In this document: one piece after another, positions 45,138-54,101 of the stretch
Layout: each line of letters starts with the position of its first letter
Position numbering within the stretch: the stretch's first letter is position 1
Source of the DNA: Thermodesulfobacterium sp. TA1
GTDB lineage: Bacteria > Desulfobacterota > Thermodesulfobacteria > Thermodesulfobacteriales > Thermodesulfobacteriaceae
DNA length: 64,000 bases
Assembly (NCBI RefSeq): GCF_008630935.1
Contig: NZ_CP043908.1
Location: 992,001-1,056,000 of the forward strand
Reading direction: 5' to 3'
Translations under genes and position numbers: made by a program
Notes under the pieces: generated by a model
The model's input: only the letters and a program-made list of their open reading frames with translations
Told to the model about the DNA's origin: nothing
Database searches by the model: none

Positions 45138-46470
45138 TATCAAATTTTTCCTTTTGAGCAAGTTGTCTCATCTTATAAAGGGCTTTTTTCTCTATCTGTC
45201 TTATTCTTTCTCTTGAGACCTTAAACATATAACCTATCTCTTCTAAGGTATAACCTTCGTATTCTCCAAGTCCAAACCTCATACGGATGATTTTTTCTTC
45301 CCTAGGAGAAAGGGTAGCCAGAAATCTCTTTATCTTGTCTGAAATATCTCTTTTTCTTGCTGTATCATAAGGGGAAGGGCTTTTTTTATTCTCTATAAAA
45401 TTCCCAAGAGTGCTATCTTCATCCCCTATAGGGGTCTCCAAAGATACAGGCTCTTTTGAGGTTTCAAAGATAACCAAGATTTTTTCATAAGGAACGCCGG
45501 TTCTTTGGGACAGCTCTTCTGGGGTAGGCTCTCTTCCCAATTCTTTAGAAAGTTCGTAAAAAACCTTAAATACATAGTTTCTTAGTTCTAAAAAGTGCAC
45601 CGGAAGTCTTATGGTTCTTGTTTTATCAAGAATCGCTCTGGTAATCGACTGCCTTATCCACCAAGAAGCATAGGTGCTAAACTTATTACCTTTTCTATAA
45701 TCAAACCGGTATACAGCCCTCATCAAACCAAGGTTTCCCTCTTGGATAAGGTCTGCTAAAGATAATCCCTGCCTTACATATTTTTTAGCGATAGAAACTA
45801 CCAACCTAAGATTAGCCTTTACCATTTCATCTTTGGCTTTTTCTATCCGGTTGATGTTCTTTTTTATATCAGCACAAAATTCTTTTATTCCTTGAATGCT
45901 TACCTTGTTTTTTTGACCTTTAACGTATTTTTCTTCTAACTCTTTAACCAATTTTTCCAGATAGTTAACATAAGTCTTTTTAGGTTTAAGATTAGGGTCT
46001 CTTCTTTGCCATTCTTGAACTACTGCTTTTAAGTCTATAATTTCCTTACAATCGATCCATGTTTCTTTTATCAATTTTAAAATATTATCAAATCCTTCTC
46101 TTATCTCTCTTGACAGTTCTTCTTCTCTTTCAGGGGTTAAAAGCTCATACTTACCCATTTCTTTGAGATACAGAGACAAAAGCTCCTCTGACCCAGGCTC
46201 TGAAATAGTCTCTTCTTCGGTTAATTCTCCTTCAACAAACGTTGAAAGTTCTTTGATCTTATCATGAACCTTTTTTTCTATATACTCTTCTCGTTCATAA
46301 GGATCTAATTCCTTTAGTTCTATCCCATAGCTCTCAAGAAGGTCAAAAATTTCCTCCATCTTGTCAGGGTCGTTATACTCTTCAGGTAAAATTTTGTTTA
46401 AAATCTCATAAGTAAGCTGACCTGTTTTTCCTAACTCTAAAATCTTTTCGTTAAGATCCTTTTGAGCCAT
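45127..46470 (-). CDS. rpoD: Housekeeping sigma factor RpoD
   Basis: The main sigma-70-type factor. The 447-residue protein has a region 1.1-like start, region 1.2 ELLSLYLKEMGKYELLTPERE, a shortened non-conserved region, region 2.1-2.4 with LRLVVSIAKKY, DLIQEGNLGLMRAVYRFDYRKG and KFSTYASWWIRQSITRAI, region 3 (GREPTPEELSQRTG) and region 4.2 TLEEIGYMFKVSRERIRQIE. Regions 2.4 and 4.2 look standard, in keeping with TTGACA/TATAAT-like promoters seen nearby. The upstream spacer holds a TATAAT and the ribosome site GGGGTGG. Confidence 0.96.
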   Translation of the reverse strand: MAQKDLNEKILELGKTGQLTYEILNKILPEEYNDPDKMEEIFDLLESYGIELKELDPYEREEYIEKKVHDKIKELSTFVEGELTEEETISEPGSEELLSLYLKEMGKYELLTPEREEELSREIREGFDNILKLIKETWIDCKEIIDLKAVVQEWQRRDPNLKPKKTYVNYLEKLVKELEEKYVKGQKNKVSIQGIKEFCADIKKNINRIEKAKDEMVKANLRLVVSIAKKYVRQGLSLADLIQEGNLGLMRAVYRFDYRKGNKFSTYASWWIRQSITRAILDKTRTIRLPVHFLELRNYVFKVFYELSKELGREPTPEELSQRTGVPYEKILVIFETSKEPVSLETPIGDEDSTLGNFIENKKSPSPYDTARKRDISDKIKRFLATLSPREEKIIRMRFGLGEYEGYTLEEIGYMFKVSRERIRQIEKKALYKMRQLAQKEKFDIRD

Positions 46471-46564
46471 TTACTTCAACCACCCCTTTTATTTTTAATT
46501 TGTTTTGTTAGATTATAAAATAAAATTTTTTAAAAAATAAGCATTAAACATTTAACCTTCAACC

Positions 46565-47323
46565 ATGCTCGACCCACTTTTATTAAAAACTTTAAAATAC
46601 ATATTAAGCTATCACCCCGACGAGTTCGGTCTTATTCCTGATAATAATGAATTTTTCAAAATAAAAGAAATTTTTCAAGTTCTAAATTTTACTAAAAAAT
46701 TTAAAAAACTAAACTTAAACATATTAAACCAAGCTTTTTCTTATTATTATAGAGATTTTTTTGAATTTTTAGACAATCTCAACTTAGTCAAACCTAAAGA
46801 GAAAAAATACTTACCTCCTTTACCGGTAGATTTATCACAACTTTATAATTTTAGAAAACTTTGGACGTTTGTCAAGCCCAAGGTCTGGTATCAGTTATCT
46901 TTAGGCGAAAAACGGGTGCCTAAAGATAGGAAAATACCTGTGTTTACTGAAAAAGAACTGGCAGAAAATTGGGCTAAAGCCAAAGGTAGTCTTGTGATAG
47001 AGGTTTTACCTTATAAATTCCCTGAAAACCTCGAAGTCTTTAAATTTGGCGAAAAAGTATTTTTACTCAGCTATCTTAGTTATGACTTTTTAAAGGGACC
47101 AGCTATAGACCAAAAATTTATCCGCAAATATTTACCTCCAGAAAAGCCTGCAGAAAAACCATCTCTTATCATACCTTTTAATCAGCCTATAATATCAACC
47201 CAAGATAACAATCAACCAGACCAAGACCTCCCTTTTAGAAAAATTACCCACGGTAAAAAGAAGGAAAAACCCTGGAAAAAATACCAAAAAAAGAAAGCCA
47301 AACTAAAAACAGACACCGATTAA
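46565..47323 (+). CDS. Tpt1/KptA-like protein lacking the catalytic histidine
   Basis: A 252-residue protein. Residues 6-45 (LLKTLKYILSYHPDEFGLIPD) resemble the N-terminal helix-wing of KptA/Tpt1 RNA 2'-phosphotransferases (LSRFLSYVLRHxPExxGL). Residues 100-180 resemble the ADP-ribosyltransferase half, with VWYQLSLGEK where the family has LYHGT, and SLVIEVLPYKF...VFLLSY where it has VVLxxD...GVWLT. If this alignment is right, the catalytic His is Gln110 and the arginines are not preserved, so it may bind RNA or NAD without catalysis. Residues from about 185 form a proline/lysine-rich tail. Recognition is tentative. Confidence 0.55.
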   Translation: MLDPLLLKTLKYILSYHPDEFGLIPDNNEFFKIKEIFQVLNFTKKFKKLNLNILNQAFSYYYRDFFEFLDNLNLVKPKEKKYLPPLPVDLSQLYNFRKLWTFVKPKVWYQLSLGEKRVPKDRKIPVFTEKELAENWAKAKGSLVIEVLPYKFPENLEVFKFGEKVFLLSYLSYDFLKGPAIDQKFIRKYLPPEKPAEKPSLIIPFNQPIISTQDNNQPDQDLPFRKITHGKKKEKPWKKYQKKKAKLKTDTD

Positions 47324-47330
47324 GTTTAAT

Positions 47331-48410
47331 TCAACCTAAAAGTTGTTTTAAAACCTCGATTAACCTAACCATTTGATAAAAATAAGGCTTTTTTTGTAGT
47401 TTTTTAGGAAAAGGTTGTTTTTTTTGAGAAAAATAAAAACCTTTGTAAACGTCTCTTAATAAATCCATAGACCTTTCAAACAATCTTCGGTTAAACCTAA
47501 AGGTAAAAAACAACGCAAAAAACAGACATAACAACTCCTTTCTCTCAAACACAGGAACAGGTTGAAAAGACAAAGGACGATATGGTTTGTTTATTAAAGG
47601 TAGAAAAATATAAGCAAAAAGACAAATTCGCTCTTCAAGACTTAAGCTTTGGTCTTGAGAAAGTCTGTTTAAAAAACTCCAAACGATCCTTTCATCTACC
47701 GACTTCTCTTTCTCCATCTTAAGATAAAAAGGATATATCTGATAAAGAATCCCAGATTTTTTAAAAAGCCCAAACCAATCTGCCACCCAAAACCCACTCA
47801 AATCTTTTAAAATCTCATCTCTTAACCTTTCCCAAGCTACCTTTCTAATTAAATGAGAATTTCTTAGAATTGCTTCCCAAGTTGTTGTTTCGATGTTAAA
47901 TTTTAATCTTGATGCATGTCTTATAGCCCTTAACATACGAACAGGGTCGTATAAAAACCTTTGGTCTGGGTCTCCTATAACCCTTATAATACCTGCTTTT
48001 AGGTCTTCTAAACCTCCTACATAATCTATGATTTCCTTCGAAAAAACATCATAAAAAAGGGCGTTTATCGTTAAGTCTCTTCTTAGGGCATCTTCTTCTG
48101 GGGTGCCATAGTTTTCTTTTATTTTTCCGTCGTATTCCTCTTTTCCTCTAAAGGTGCTTACTTCTACATATCGGTTCTTGTCTAAGTATACGTGAACTAT
48201 AGGAAACCTTCTTCCTATGATAAAGGCCCTCCTTGGGAAAAGGGCTAATACTTCTTTAGGGGTAGCTGTAGTTCCGATATCATAGTCCTTAGGCGCTAAC
48301 CCTAAAAGAAGGTCTCTTACACACCCCCCTACCAAATAGGTAGTATATCCTTGTTGTTTTAAACGTTTTATGATTTTTAATTCTGGCTTAGGGACAGGAA
48401 GGATTAACAC
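47331..48410 (-). CDS. pcnB: Class II poly(A) polymerase / tRNA nucleotidyltransferase
   Basis: A 359-residue nucleotidyltransferase. It has GGCVRDLLLG (28-37), the metal motif KDYDIGTTA with Asp42 and Asp44, FIIGRRFPIVHVYL, RRDLTINALFYD (about 110-121) and the neck motif RMLRAIRHASRL. The motif IIGRRFxIVHV is reported as a marker of bacterial poly(A) polymerases rather than CCA enzymes, so poly(A) polymerase is favoured, but some lineages split CCA functions among such paralogues. This matters because tRNA-Arg here lacks encoded CCA. It overlaps the mnmG end by seven bases. Confidence 0.85.
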   Translation of the reverse strand: MLILPVPKPELKIIKRLKQQGYTTYLVGGCVRDLLLGLAPKDYDIGTTATPKEVLALFPRRAFIIGRRFPIVHVYLDKNRYVEVSTFRGKEEYDGKIKENYGTPEEDALRRDLTINALFYDVFSKEIIDYVGGLEDLKAGIIRVIGDPDQRFLYDPVRMLRAIRHASRLKFNIETTTWEAILRNSHLIRKVAWERLRDEILKDLSGFWVADWFGLFKKSGILYQIYPFYLKMEKEKSVDERIVWSFLNRLSQDQSLSLEERICLFAYIFLPLINKPYRPLSFQPVPVFERKELLCLFFALFFTFRFNRRLFERSMDLLRDVYKGFYFSQKKQPFPKKLQKKPYFYQMVRLIEVLKQLLG

Positions 48411-50275
48411 TTTTTCTTCTTTAAATAAACCTGAATAGCTGAGATAGCTGCAGGAGTAGTTCCTGGGATCCTTAGTGCCTGGCCTAAGGAAGTAGGCCTT
48501 ATCTTGGTAAGTTTTTCACGCACCTCGTTAGTAAGTCCTGGTATTTCATAGTAATTAAGGTCTTCTGGTAACTTTATATTTTCCAAACGTTTAAACTTTT
48601 CCACTTCTTTAAGCTGTCTCTCTATGTATCCACTATATTTTATCTCGGTTTCTACCTCTGAAAGTACCTCTTGGTCAAACTTTTTTAATTCAGGGATAAA
48701 CTCTGCTAAATCCTCTATGTCTATTTCTGGCCTTCTTAACAGATCATAGGCTTTGGTGGTTTGTTTTAGTGGAGCTAAACCTTTGCTCTGAAGATATCCG
48801 TTTATCAAGTCAGGAGAAACTCTAATTTCCTGAAGAAGTTGCCGTAATTTTTCTATGTTTTGTTTTTTATCCACAAACCTTGCCCATCTTTCTTCATCGA
48901 TAAGCCCTAACTTTTTTGCCTTTTCGGTAAGCCTTAAGTCTGCGTTGTCTTCTCTTAACAATAATCTATATTCTGCTCTTGAAGTAAAAATCCTATATGG
49001 CTCATCTACCCCTTTGGTTACTAAATCATCTATCAAAACCCCTATATAAGCTTCAGAACGGTCAAGAATAAAAGGCTCCTCTTCCTTTACATAAAGGGCT
49101 GCATTGATACCTGCAATAAGCCCTTGGGCTGCAGCCTCTTCATACCCTGTAGTACCGTTTATCTGACCTGCTAAAAATAAACCTCCTATCAGTTTAGTTT
49201 CTAAGGAAGGTTTAAGTTGGGTAGGAAAAACAAAATCATGTTCTATACCATACCCTGGCCTTAAAATTTCTGCCTTTTCCAGCCCAGGTATACTTCTTAC
49301 CATTTTCCATTGAACGTCTATCGGAAGGCTGGTGCTTATTCCGTTGGGATAGACTTCTATAGTATCAAGGCCTTCAGGTTCTATAAAAACTTGATGTCTC
49401 TCTTTGTCTGGAAAACGAAAAACCTTATCTTCTATAGAAGGACAATATCTTACCCCTCTTCCTTTAATCTTTCCGGTAAAAAGAGGGGACCGGTCTAAGG
49501 CATTTTGGATTATTTTGTGGGTCTCTTCGGTCGTATAGGCAATAAAACAAGGTACTTGAGGAAGTGGTGGGCGCTTACCTATGTTTTTAAAGGAAAAAAG
49601 AGGTGGAGGAAAATCTCCCCATTGAATTTCTAACTTAGTATAATCTATGGTACGAGCATCAAGCCTTGGACAAGTCCCTGTCTTAAACCTTCCAAGTTCA
49701 AACCCCAATTCTTTTAGATTATCTGCCAGCCTATTAGAAGGAGGGTCTCCAAGTCTTCCTGCTGGAAAGCTTTCAAGCCCTATATGAATAAGGCCATGAA
49801 AGAAAGTTCCTGGTGCTATTACCAACGCTTTAGCCCCAAACTCTTCTCCAGCCTTGGTCTTAACCCCTATTATTCTTTTATCTTTTACTAAAATTTGAGT
49901 AACCAATCCTTGTTTAATAAAAAGATTAGGGACTCTTTCTAACCTTTTTTTCATCCTAACTTGATATCTAAATCTATCTGCTTGGGCTCTGGTAGCCCTT
50001 ACCGCAGGACCTTTTTTGGTGTTAAGTTTTCTAAATTGAATCCCTGTTTCGTCTATGGCTAAGGCCATCTCACCGCCAAGAGCGTCTATTTCCTTTACTA
50101 AATGGCCTTTACCAATCCCTCCTATAGAAGGATTACAACTCATCGCCCCTATTCTTTCAAGGTTTATGGTAATAAGAAGGGTCTTACATCCCATCCTGGC
50201 AGACGCTAAGCAAGCCTCAATCCCAGCATGACCTGCTCCTATAACTATAACGTCAAAATGGTCAAGAAAAACCAT
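48404..50275 (-). CDS. mnmG: tRNA uridine 5-carboxymethylaminomethyl modification enzyme MnmG
   Basis: MnmG (GidA) with MnmE modifies C5 of wobble uridines. The 623-residue FAD protein has DVIVIGAGHAGIEACLASARMG (8-29), CNPSIGGIGKGHLVKEIDALGG, GTFFHGLIHIG, LDARTIDYTK, GYEEAAAQGLIAGINAA, and the C-terminal helical domain with EIPGLTNEVREKLTKIRP. Length is typical. The ATG follows GAGGTAGG. It sits next to the poly(A)-polymerase-type gene, forming a two-gene RNA unit. Together with MnmA it covers wobble uridine thiolation and side-chain addition. Confidence 0.97.
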   Translation of the reverse strand: MVFLDHFDVIVIGAGHAGIEACLASARMGCKTLLITINLERIGAMSCNPSIGGIGKGHLVKEIDALGGEMALAIDETGIQFRKLNTKKGPAVRATRAQADRFRYQVRMKKRLERVPNLFIKQGLVTQILVKDKRIIGVKTKAGEEFGAKALVIAPGTFFHGLIHIGLESFPAGRLGDPPSNRLADNLKELGFELGRFKTGTCPRLDARTIDYTKLEIQWGDFPPPLFSFKNIGKRPPLPQVPCFIAYTTEETHKIIQNALDRSPLFTGKIKGRGVRYCPSIEDKVFRFPDKERHQVFIEPEGLDTIEVYPNGISTSLPIDVQWKMVRSIPGLEKAEILRPGYGIEHDFVFPTQLKPSLETKLIGGLFLAGQINGTTGYEEAAAQGLIAGINAALYVKEEEPFILDRSEAYIGVLIDDLVTKGVDEPYRIFTSRAEYRLLLREDNADLRLTEKAKKLGLIDEERWARFVDKKQNIEKLRQLLQEIRVSPDLINGYLQSKGLAPLKQTTKAYDLLRRPEIDIEDLAEFIPELKKFDQEVLSEVETEIKYSGYIERQLKEVEKFKRLENIKLPEDLNYYEIPGLTNEVREKLTKIRPTSLGQALRIPGTTPAAISAIQVYLKKKKC

Positions 50276-50434
50276 AACAACCTACCTCAGCTTGATATAT
50301 CCTTTTTTATTTATCCCAAACTTTTAATTATTATACCACATCAAACTTTCTCTCAAATCCCTGACCTCTTAACAATTTCTTGTATAATCCCGGTAGTGTC
50401 TAATTAATTGTGTAAAGACTTGAAGGAAAGGGAT

Positions 50435-50489
50435 GGTAGCTTCCCCTCCTTTCTGATAGGTTTGGGTATTAAGCATTGGGAAAGCTACC
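50435..50489 (+). repeat. Inverted repeat in front of the transposase start
   Basis: GGTAGCTTCCC (50435-50445) pairs with GGGAAAGCTACC (50478-50489), just before the GTG start at 50490. It may form a leader hairpin limiting transposase expression from external transcripts. Confidence 0.5.
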
Positions 50490-51227
50490 GTGAAAAAAAA
50501 AACTAAAACTTTAACAAAACAACCTATAGAAGGGATTCTAAACTTTTTTCAGCAAGAAGTCAACAATCTTATTAAAAACCTTTTATAAAAGCTTATGCTT
50601 GAAGAAAGAAGGATTTATTTAGAAGAGCAAGAAGACTATGCAAACGGTTTTTATACCAGAGATTTACTTACAAAGTATGGGAAGGTCCAAGATTTAAAAG
50701 TACCCCGGGTCAGGAATGGTGGTTTTCGTGTCTTCCTACTTCCTGAAAGAAGGAGGGCTGAAAAGCATTTCCCGGTTAATAAAGGTGACTGAAGATGAAG
50801 TAAAGAGTTGGAGGGAAAGAGCTCTTTCAGAGGAGTATTTGGCAATATTTTTAGATGGAACTTATTTGTCTATTCGGCGAAATGAGGTAGCAAAGGAGCC
50901 AGTATATTTAGTTTTAGGGATAAAGCCTGATGGGAGAAGAGAGATACTTGGATTTTGGATATTTGGGTATGCCAGGGAAAGTGCTAAGAATTGGGAAGAA
51001 ATTTTAAAAAGGATTTAAAAAGGATATATAGAGCAGAAACAGAAGAAAGAGCTAAGGAGGGGATATTAAGATTAAGGGAAAGATGGGGTAAGGTATATCC
51101 TAAGGTAGTGAAGAAATGGGAGGATAAAGCGTATGCATTATTGAGATTTTTGAGATATCCGAAGTTATACTTGATCGTGAAGGAGATGGATGAGAGGTTA
51201 AACTTAAGCAAGCTTAGGAGGATTTGA
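50490..51227 (+). pseudogene. IS256-family (mutator-type) transposase pseudogene
   Basis: Fragments of one transposase in order: frame 3 from GTG at 50490 (IEGILNFFQQEVNNLIKNLL) stops at TAA 50586-50588, resumes in the same frame (EERRIYLEEQEDYANGFYTRDLL, DLKVPRVRNGGFR, FLLPERRR), then moves to frame 1 (SISRLIKVTEDEV, LAIFLDGTYLSIRRNEVAKE, GIKPDGRREILGFWIFG, SAKNWEEILK) and back to frame 3 (DLKRIYRAETEE, RWGKVYPKVVK, FLRYPK, VKEMDERLN). Three segments are missing: after RRR, after EEILK (which includes the second catalytic Asp) and after RYPK (the Glu region). The first catalytic Asp (FLDGTYL) survives. It cannot make active transposase. Confidence 0.9.
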
Positions 51228-51353
51228 TAAGATTAAATTTGGGAACTACCATACCCTTTCTAATAAAATTTTTACACAATAAAAGAAACACCATGCTTGC
51301 TGTCCCGGGTTATCTCTTTCTATTTTTTAACAAAATGGTAAAATAAAAAAACT

Positions 51354-52268
51354 GTGAATAAAGCTTTTTTTTATCTTGGAATAACCATTCTTTTTTTTAG
51401 CTCCTACGAAGTAGTAGGAAGAACCCTTACAGGTATCGTAAACCCCTTTCAGGTTATTTTCTTAAGGTTTCTAATTGGGGGAATTTTTCTTCTTCCCTTT
51501 GCCCTAATAACCCTTAGAAAAAGAGCCTTAAACCTTAGCCTTAACGACCTATTCTCACTTTTTCTTTTAAGTTTGATTAATGTGGTTATTAGCATGTGTC
51601 TTTTACAGATAGGCATCAATCAGACCAAAGCCAGTTTGGCAGCTGTAGTCTTTAGTTCAAACCCTCTTTTTGTAGTTCTTTCTGCTTACTTCTTTTTAAA
51701 AGAACCCTTAACTTTCCACAAAGTTTTAGGATTAGCCATCGGTCTTATAGGGCTCTTTCTTACGTTTTATAAAGATTTAAACATAGACCCTTCTTACACC
51801 TATGGGATAATAGCCTTGATTTTTTCAGCCCTAACCTATGGCATTTACACCGCCTTTGCACAAAAGGTTACTCAAAAGATAGATAACTTAGTGATGAATT
51901 CCCTTTCTTTTCTCATAGGAAGTCTACTTTTGCTACCGATTCTTTTAATCAACCAACAACCTATTTTTTCCCTTCCTGAAAAAGCCTGGATACCTATCCT
52001 TTATCTTGGAGTTTTTGTAACCGGGGTAGCCTATTATACCTATTTTAAAGGACTTAGTCTAACTAATGCAGGTAGTGGTTCTATGATTTTTTTTGTCAAA
52101 CCGGTTTTAGCAAGCTTTTTAGCCTGGGTTTTTCTTTCTGAAAAAATAACTTCCCATTTAATTTTGGGAGGAATTACCATACTTATAGGTATATTCTTGG
52201 CTCAAAAGGAAAATCAAAAAAGCTTGAGTCTCGACCCCAAAAAGCTAAAATACTTTTTTAGGGGATAA
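51354..52268 (+). CDS. EamA/DMT-family transporter
   Basis: A 304-residue inner-membrane protein with ten predicted membrane segments in two EamA repeats (ITILFFSSYEVVGRTLTGI..., and ALIFSALTYGIYTAFAQKV...). The family moves metabolites such as amino acids; substrate unknown. It starts at GTG, with TAAAAT (51339-51344) nine bases before it and no ribosome site, again a near-leaderless layout. It ends three bases before the rluB-like gene. It begins 62 bases after the IS remnant. Confidence 0.88.
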   Translation: MNKAFFYLGITILFFSSYEVVGRTLTGIVNPFQVIFLRFLIGGIFLLPFALITLRKRALNLSLNDLFSLFLLSLINVVISMCLLQIGINQTKASLAAVVFSSNPLFVVLSAYFFLKEPLTFHKVLGLAIGLIGLFLTFYKDLNIDPSYTYGIIALIFSALTYGIYTAFAQKVTQKIDNLVMNSLSFLIGSLLLLPILLINQQPIFSLPEKAWIPILYLGVFVTGVAYYTYFKGLSLTNAGSGSMIFFVKPVLASFLAWVFLSEKITSHLILGGITILIGIFLAQKENQKSLSLDPKKLKYFFRG

Positions 52269-52271
52269 ACG

Positions 52272-53045
52272 TTGAACAAAATGAGACTAAACAAGTTTTT
52301 AGCAGCCTGTGGGGTAGCCTCAAGAAGAAAAGCAGAAGAACTTATAAAACAAGGAAAGGTTTTTATAAACGGAAACATGGTCACCGACCTTTCCTATACG
52401 GTTGATCCTAAAAAAGATGAGGTAGTGGTAGAAGGGAAAAAAGTTTCTTTACCAGAAAAGGTTTACTACTTATTTTATAAACCTAAAGGTTTTTTAACCT
52501 CACTCTATGACCCACACCATCGTGAAACCATAAAGGTGTTTTTAGAAAAACTGCCTCAAAGGGTCTTCCCTGTAGGTCGCCTTGATAAACACAGCGAGGG
52601 GTTACTTTTACTCACCAACGACGGAGATTTAGCCAATCTTCTTCTTCACCCTAAGTATGCGGTAGAAAGACGTTATTTAGTATGGGTAACTCCTAAATTA
52701 AACGAAAAAAAAATAAACCAAATGTTAAAAGAAGGGGTAAACATAGAGGGTAAAGTAGTTAAACCTGTTGTCTTTAGGTTGATTAAAACCGAGGGTAAAA
52801 ACTATGTTTACGAGGTATGTGTAAAAGAAGGTATTAAAAGAGAGGTTAGAAAGATGGTAGCCTATTTGGAAGGGAAGGTTCACAGACTATTACGGGTCCA
52901 GTTTGGTCCGTTAGTTCTGGAAAATCTTAAACCAGGAGAAATAAGACCTCTTTCTAAAGCAGAACTACAAAAACTTTTTAGGTTTGTATCTCAGCTAAAA
53001 ACCTCTAAAACCTTAGCCAAAGCCTCCTCAGGGGAAGACACATAA
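52272..53045 (+). CDS. rluB: Pseudouridine synthase, RsuA/RluB family
   Basis: Makes pseudouridine in rRNA. The 257-residue protein has an N-terminal S4 domain (RLNKFLAACGVASRRKAEELI), then the catalytic core with VGRLDKHSEGLLLLTNDGDLAN, in which the aspartate of GRLDxxxEGL is catalytic, and the C-terminal EGIKREVRKM. RluB (23S) is favoured over RsuA by the S4 form; target position not certain. The start is TTG behind AGGGGAT; an ATG three codons on is possible. Its last 55 bases overlap the convergent LOG-like gene. Confidence 0.9.
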   Translation: MNKMRLNKFLAACGVASRRKAEELIKQGKVFINGNMVTDLSYTVDPKKDEVVVEGKKVSLPEKVYYLFYKPKGFLTSLYDPHHRETIKVFLEKLPQRVFPVGRLDKHSEGLLLLTNDGDLANLLLHPKYAVERRYLVWVTPKLNEKKINQMLKEGVNIEGKVVKPVVFRLIKTEGKNYVYEVCVKEGIKREVRKMVAYLEGKVHRLLRVQFGPLVLENLKPGEIRPLSKAELQKLFRFVSQLKTSKTLAKASSGEDT

Positions 53046-53452
53046 TAAACACCTGATAGGTTTTCCCAGGTGTGAAGACCTATCACCGGTTTCCACATCT
53101 TTAATGCCAAAGCTATTTCAGAAAGGGTTCCATATCCCCCTGAAACCGCTATTACCGCCTCAACCGACCTTATTAAAACTACGTTGCGTGCATGTCCCAT
53201 GTCAGTAAGGATTAACACTTTAACATAAGGGTTAGCCTCTTCAGGCTTATGACCAGGTAGGATACCTACGGTAATAGCCCCTGACTCAACAGCGCCTTTA
53301 CAAGCTGCTTCCATTACCCCACCTAACCCTCCGGTATAAACTATAGCCCCTTTTTCACCTAAAAGTTTACCTACCTTATAGGCTATCTGGTAGGTCTTTT
53401 CATCGGTAATCCCTGCCCCTATCACCGCTATCCTTTTATTCTTTAAATCCAT
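52991..53452 (-). CDS. LOG/TIGR00725-type nucleotide-binding protein
   Basis: A protein of about 153 residues with a Rossmann-like fold. It begins [20 protein letters not shown] and has [32 protein letters not shown] and [15 protein letters not shown], the PGGxGTxxE-type motif of LOG phosphoribohydrolases in the shorter TIGR00725 form. LOG relatives split cytokinin riboside monophosphates or AMP-like nucleotides; activity here is not proved. The ATG at 53452 is preferred; an upstream start would extend it by seven residues. It overlaps pcm by 17 bases and rluB by 55. Confidence 0.85.
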   Translation of the reverse strand: MDLKNKRIAVIGAGITDEKTYQIAYKVGKLLGEKGAIVYTGGLGGVMEAACKGAVESGAITVGILPGHKPEEANPYVKVLILTDMGHARNVVLIRSVEAVIAVSGGYGTLSEIALALKMWKPVIGLHTWENLSGVYYVSSPEEALAKVLEVFS

Positions 53453-54098
53453 AAGCCCCCACCAATTTAACAAACCTTACCGGTTCTAAAGTCTGGGTTA
53501 TAAGTTTCCCGTTTTTTTTAATCCCTTTTATCAATATTTGAGAAAATTCATCTCCTACTGGAATAACCAATCTTCCGCCCTCAGCCAACTGGTCTATCAA
53601 AGGTTGTGGAATTTGAGGAGAAGCTGCGGTGACGATGATAGCATCAAAAGGTGCTACCTCAGGCCAACCTAAGCTTCCGTCTCCAACTTTAAAAGAAATG
53701 TTTTTATAACCTAAACTTAAAAGCACCTTTTTTGCTTTTTCAGAAAGCTCGTAATCCCTTTCTATAGTATAGACCCACAAGGCAATCTCCGCAAGGATGG
53801 CCGTTTGATATCCAGAACCTGTCCCTATTTCTAAAACCCTTTCTTTACCTTTTAATTCTAAAGCCTCGGTCATAAAAGCAACGATATAAGGCTGAGAAAT
53901 GGTTTGCCCCTTCCCTATAGGTAAAGGAAAATCTCCATACGCCTGGTCTCTTAAAGCCTCCTCTACAAAGAGATGTCTCGGAACCTTTAACATAGCCCGA
54001 AGTACCTTTTCATCTTTAATACCTCGGGCTATTATTTGAGACTTAACCATTTTTTCCCGAGAAATTCTATACAGGTCTTTGTCGTAAAAACTTTGCAT
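53436..54098 (-). CDS. pcm: Protein-L-isoaspartate O-methyltransferase
   Basis: Repairs isoaspartyl residues in aged proteins using S-adenosylmethionine. The 220-residue protein has [18 protein letters not shown] (about 41-58), [15 protein letters not shown], the SAM motif [31 protein letters not shown] and LIPVGDE-like [10 protein letters not shown]. Such repair suits a thermophile. It follows the lipoprotein gene by three bases. Confidence 0.96.
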   Translation of the reverse strand: MQSFYDKDLYRISREKMVKSQIIARGIKDEKVLRAMLKVPRHLFVEEALRDQAYGDFPLPIGKGQTISQPYIVAFMTEALELKGKERVLEIGTGSGYQTAILAEIALWVYTIERDYELSEKAKKVLLSLGYKNISFKVGDGSLGWPEVAPFDAIIVTAASPQIPQPLIDQLAEGGRLVIPVGDEFSQILIKGIKKNGKLITQTLEPVRFVKLVGAYGFKE

Positions 54099-54101
54099 AT
54101 G

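Larger units (their letters stand above)
50396..51291 (+). mobile_element. Decayed IS256-family element with both inverted ends
   Basis: An 896-base remnant. The left end GTGTCTAATTAATTGTGTAA and the inverted right end GTGTTTCTTTTATTGTGTAA match over about 50 bases (50396-50445 and 51241-51291), including AAAGGG and ATGGTAG. A full IS256-type element is about 1.3-1.5 kb, so several hundred bases are lost. No eight-base target duplication remains (left flank TCCCGGTA, right flank CATGCTTG). It lies in the mnmG-EamA transporter spacer. Confidence 0.85.

Noticed and set aside
48865-48880. A perfect DnaA-box-like TTATCCACA inside mnmG
   Set aside because: Single copy inside coding sequence, without a cluster or an AT-rich unwinding region next to it, so not an origin.
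50388-51299. Eight-base target duplication around the IS remnant
   Set aside because: Left flank TCCCGGTA and right flank CATGCTTG do not match; the TCCCGG seen again a few bases to the right is not at the element end.
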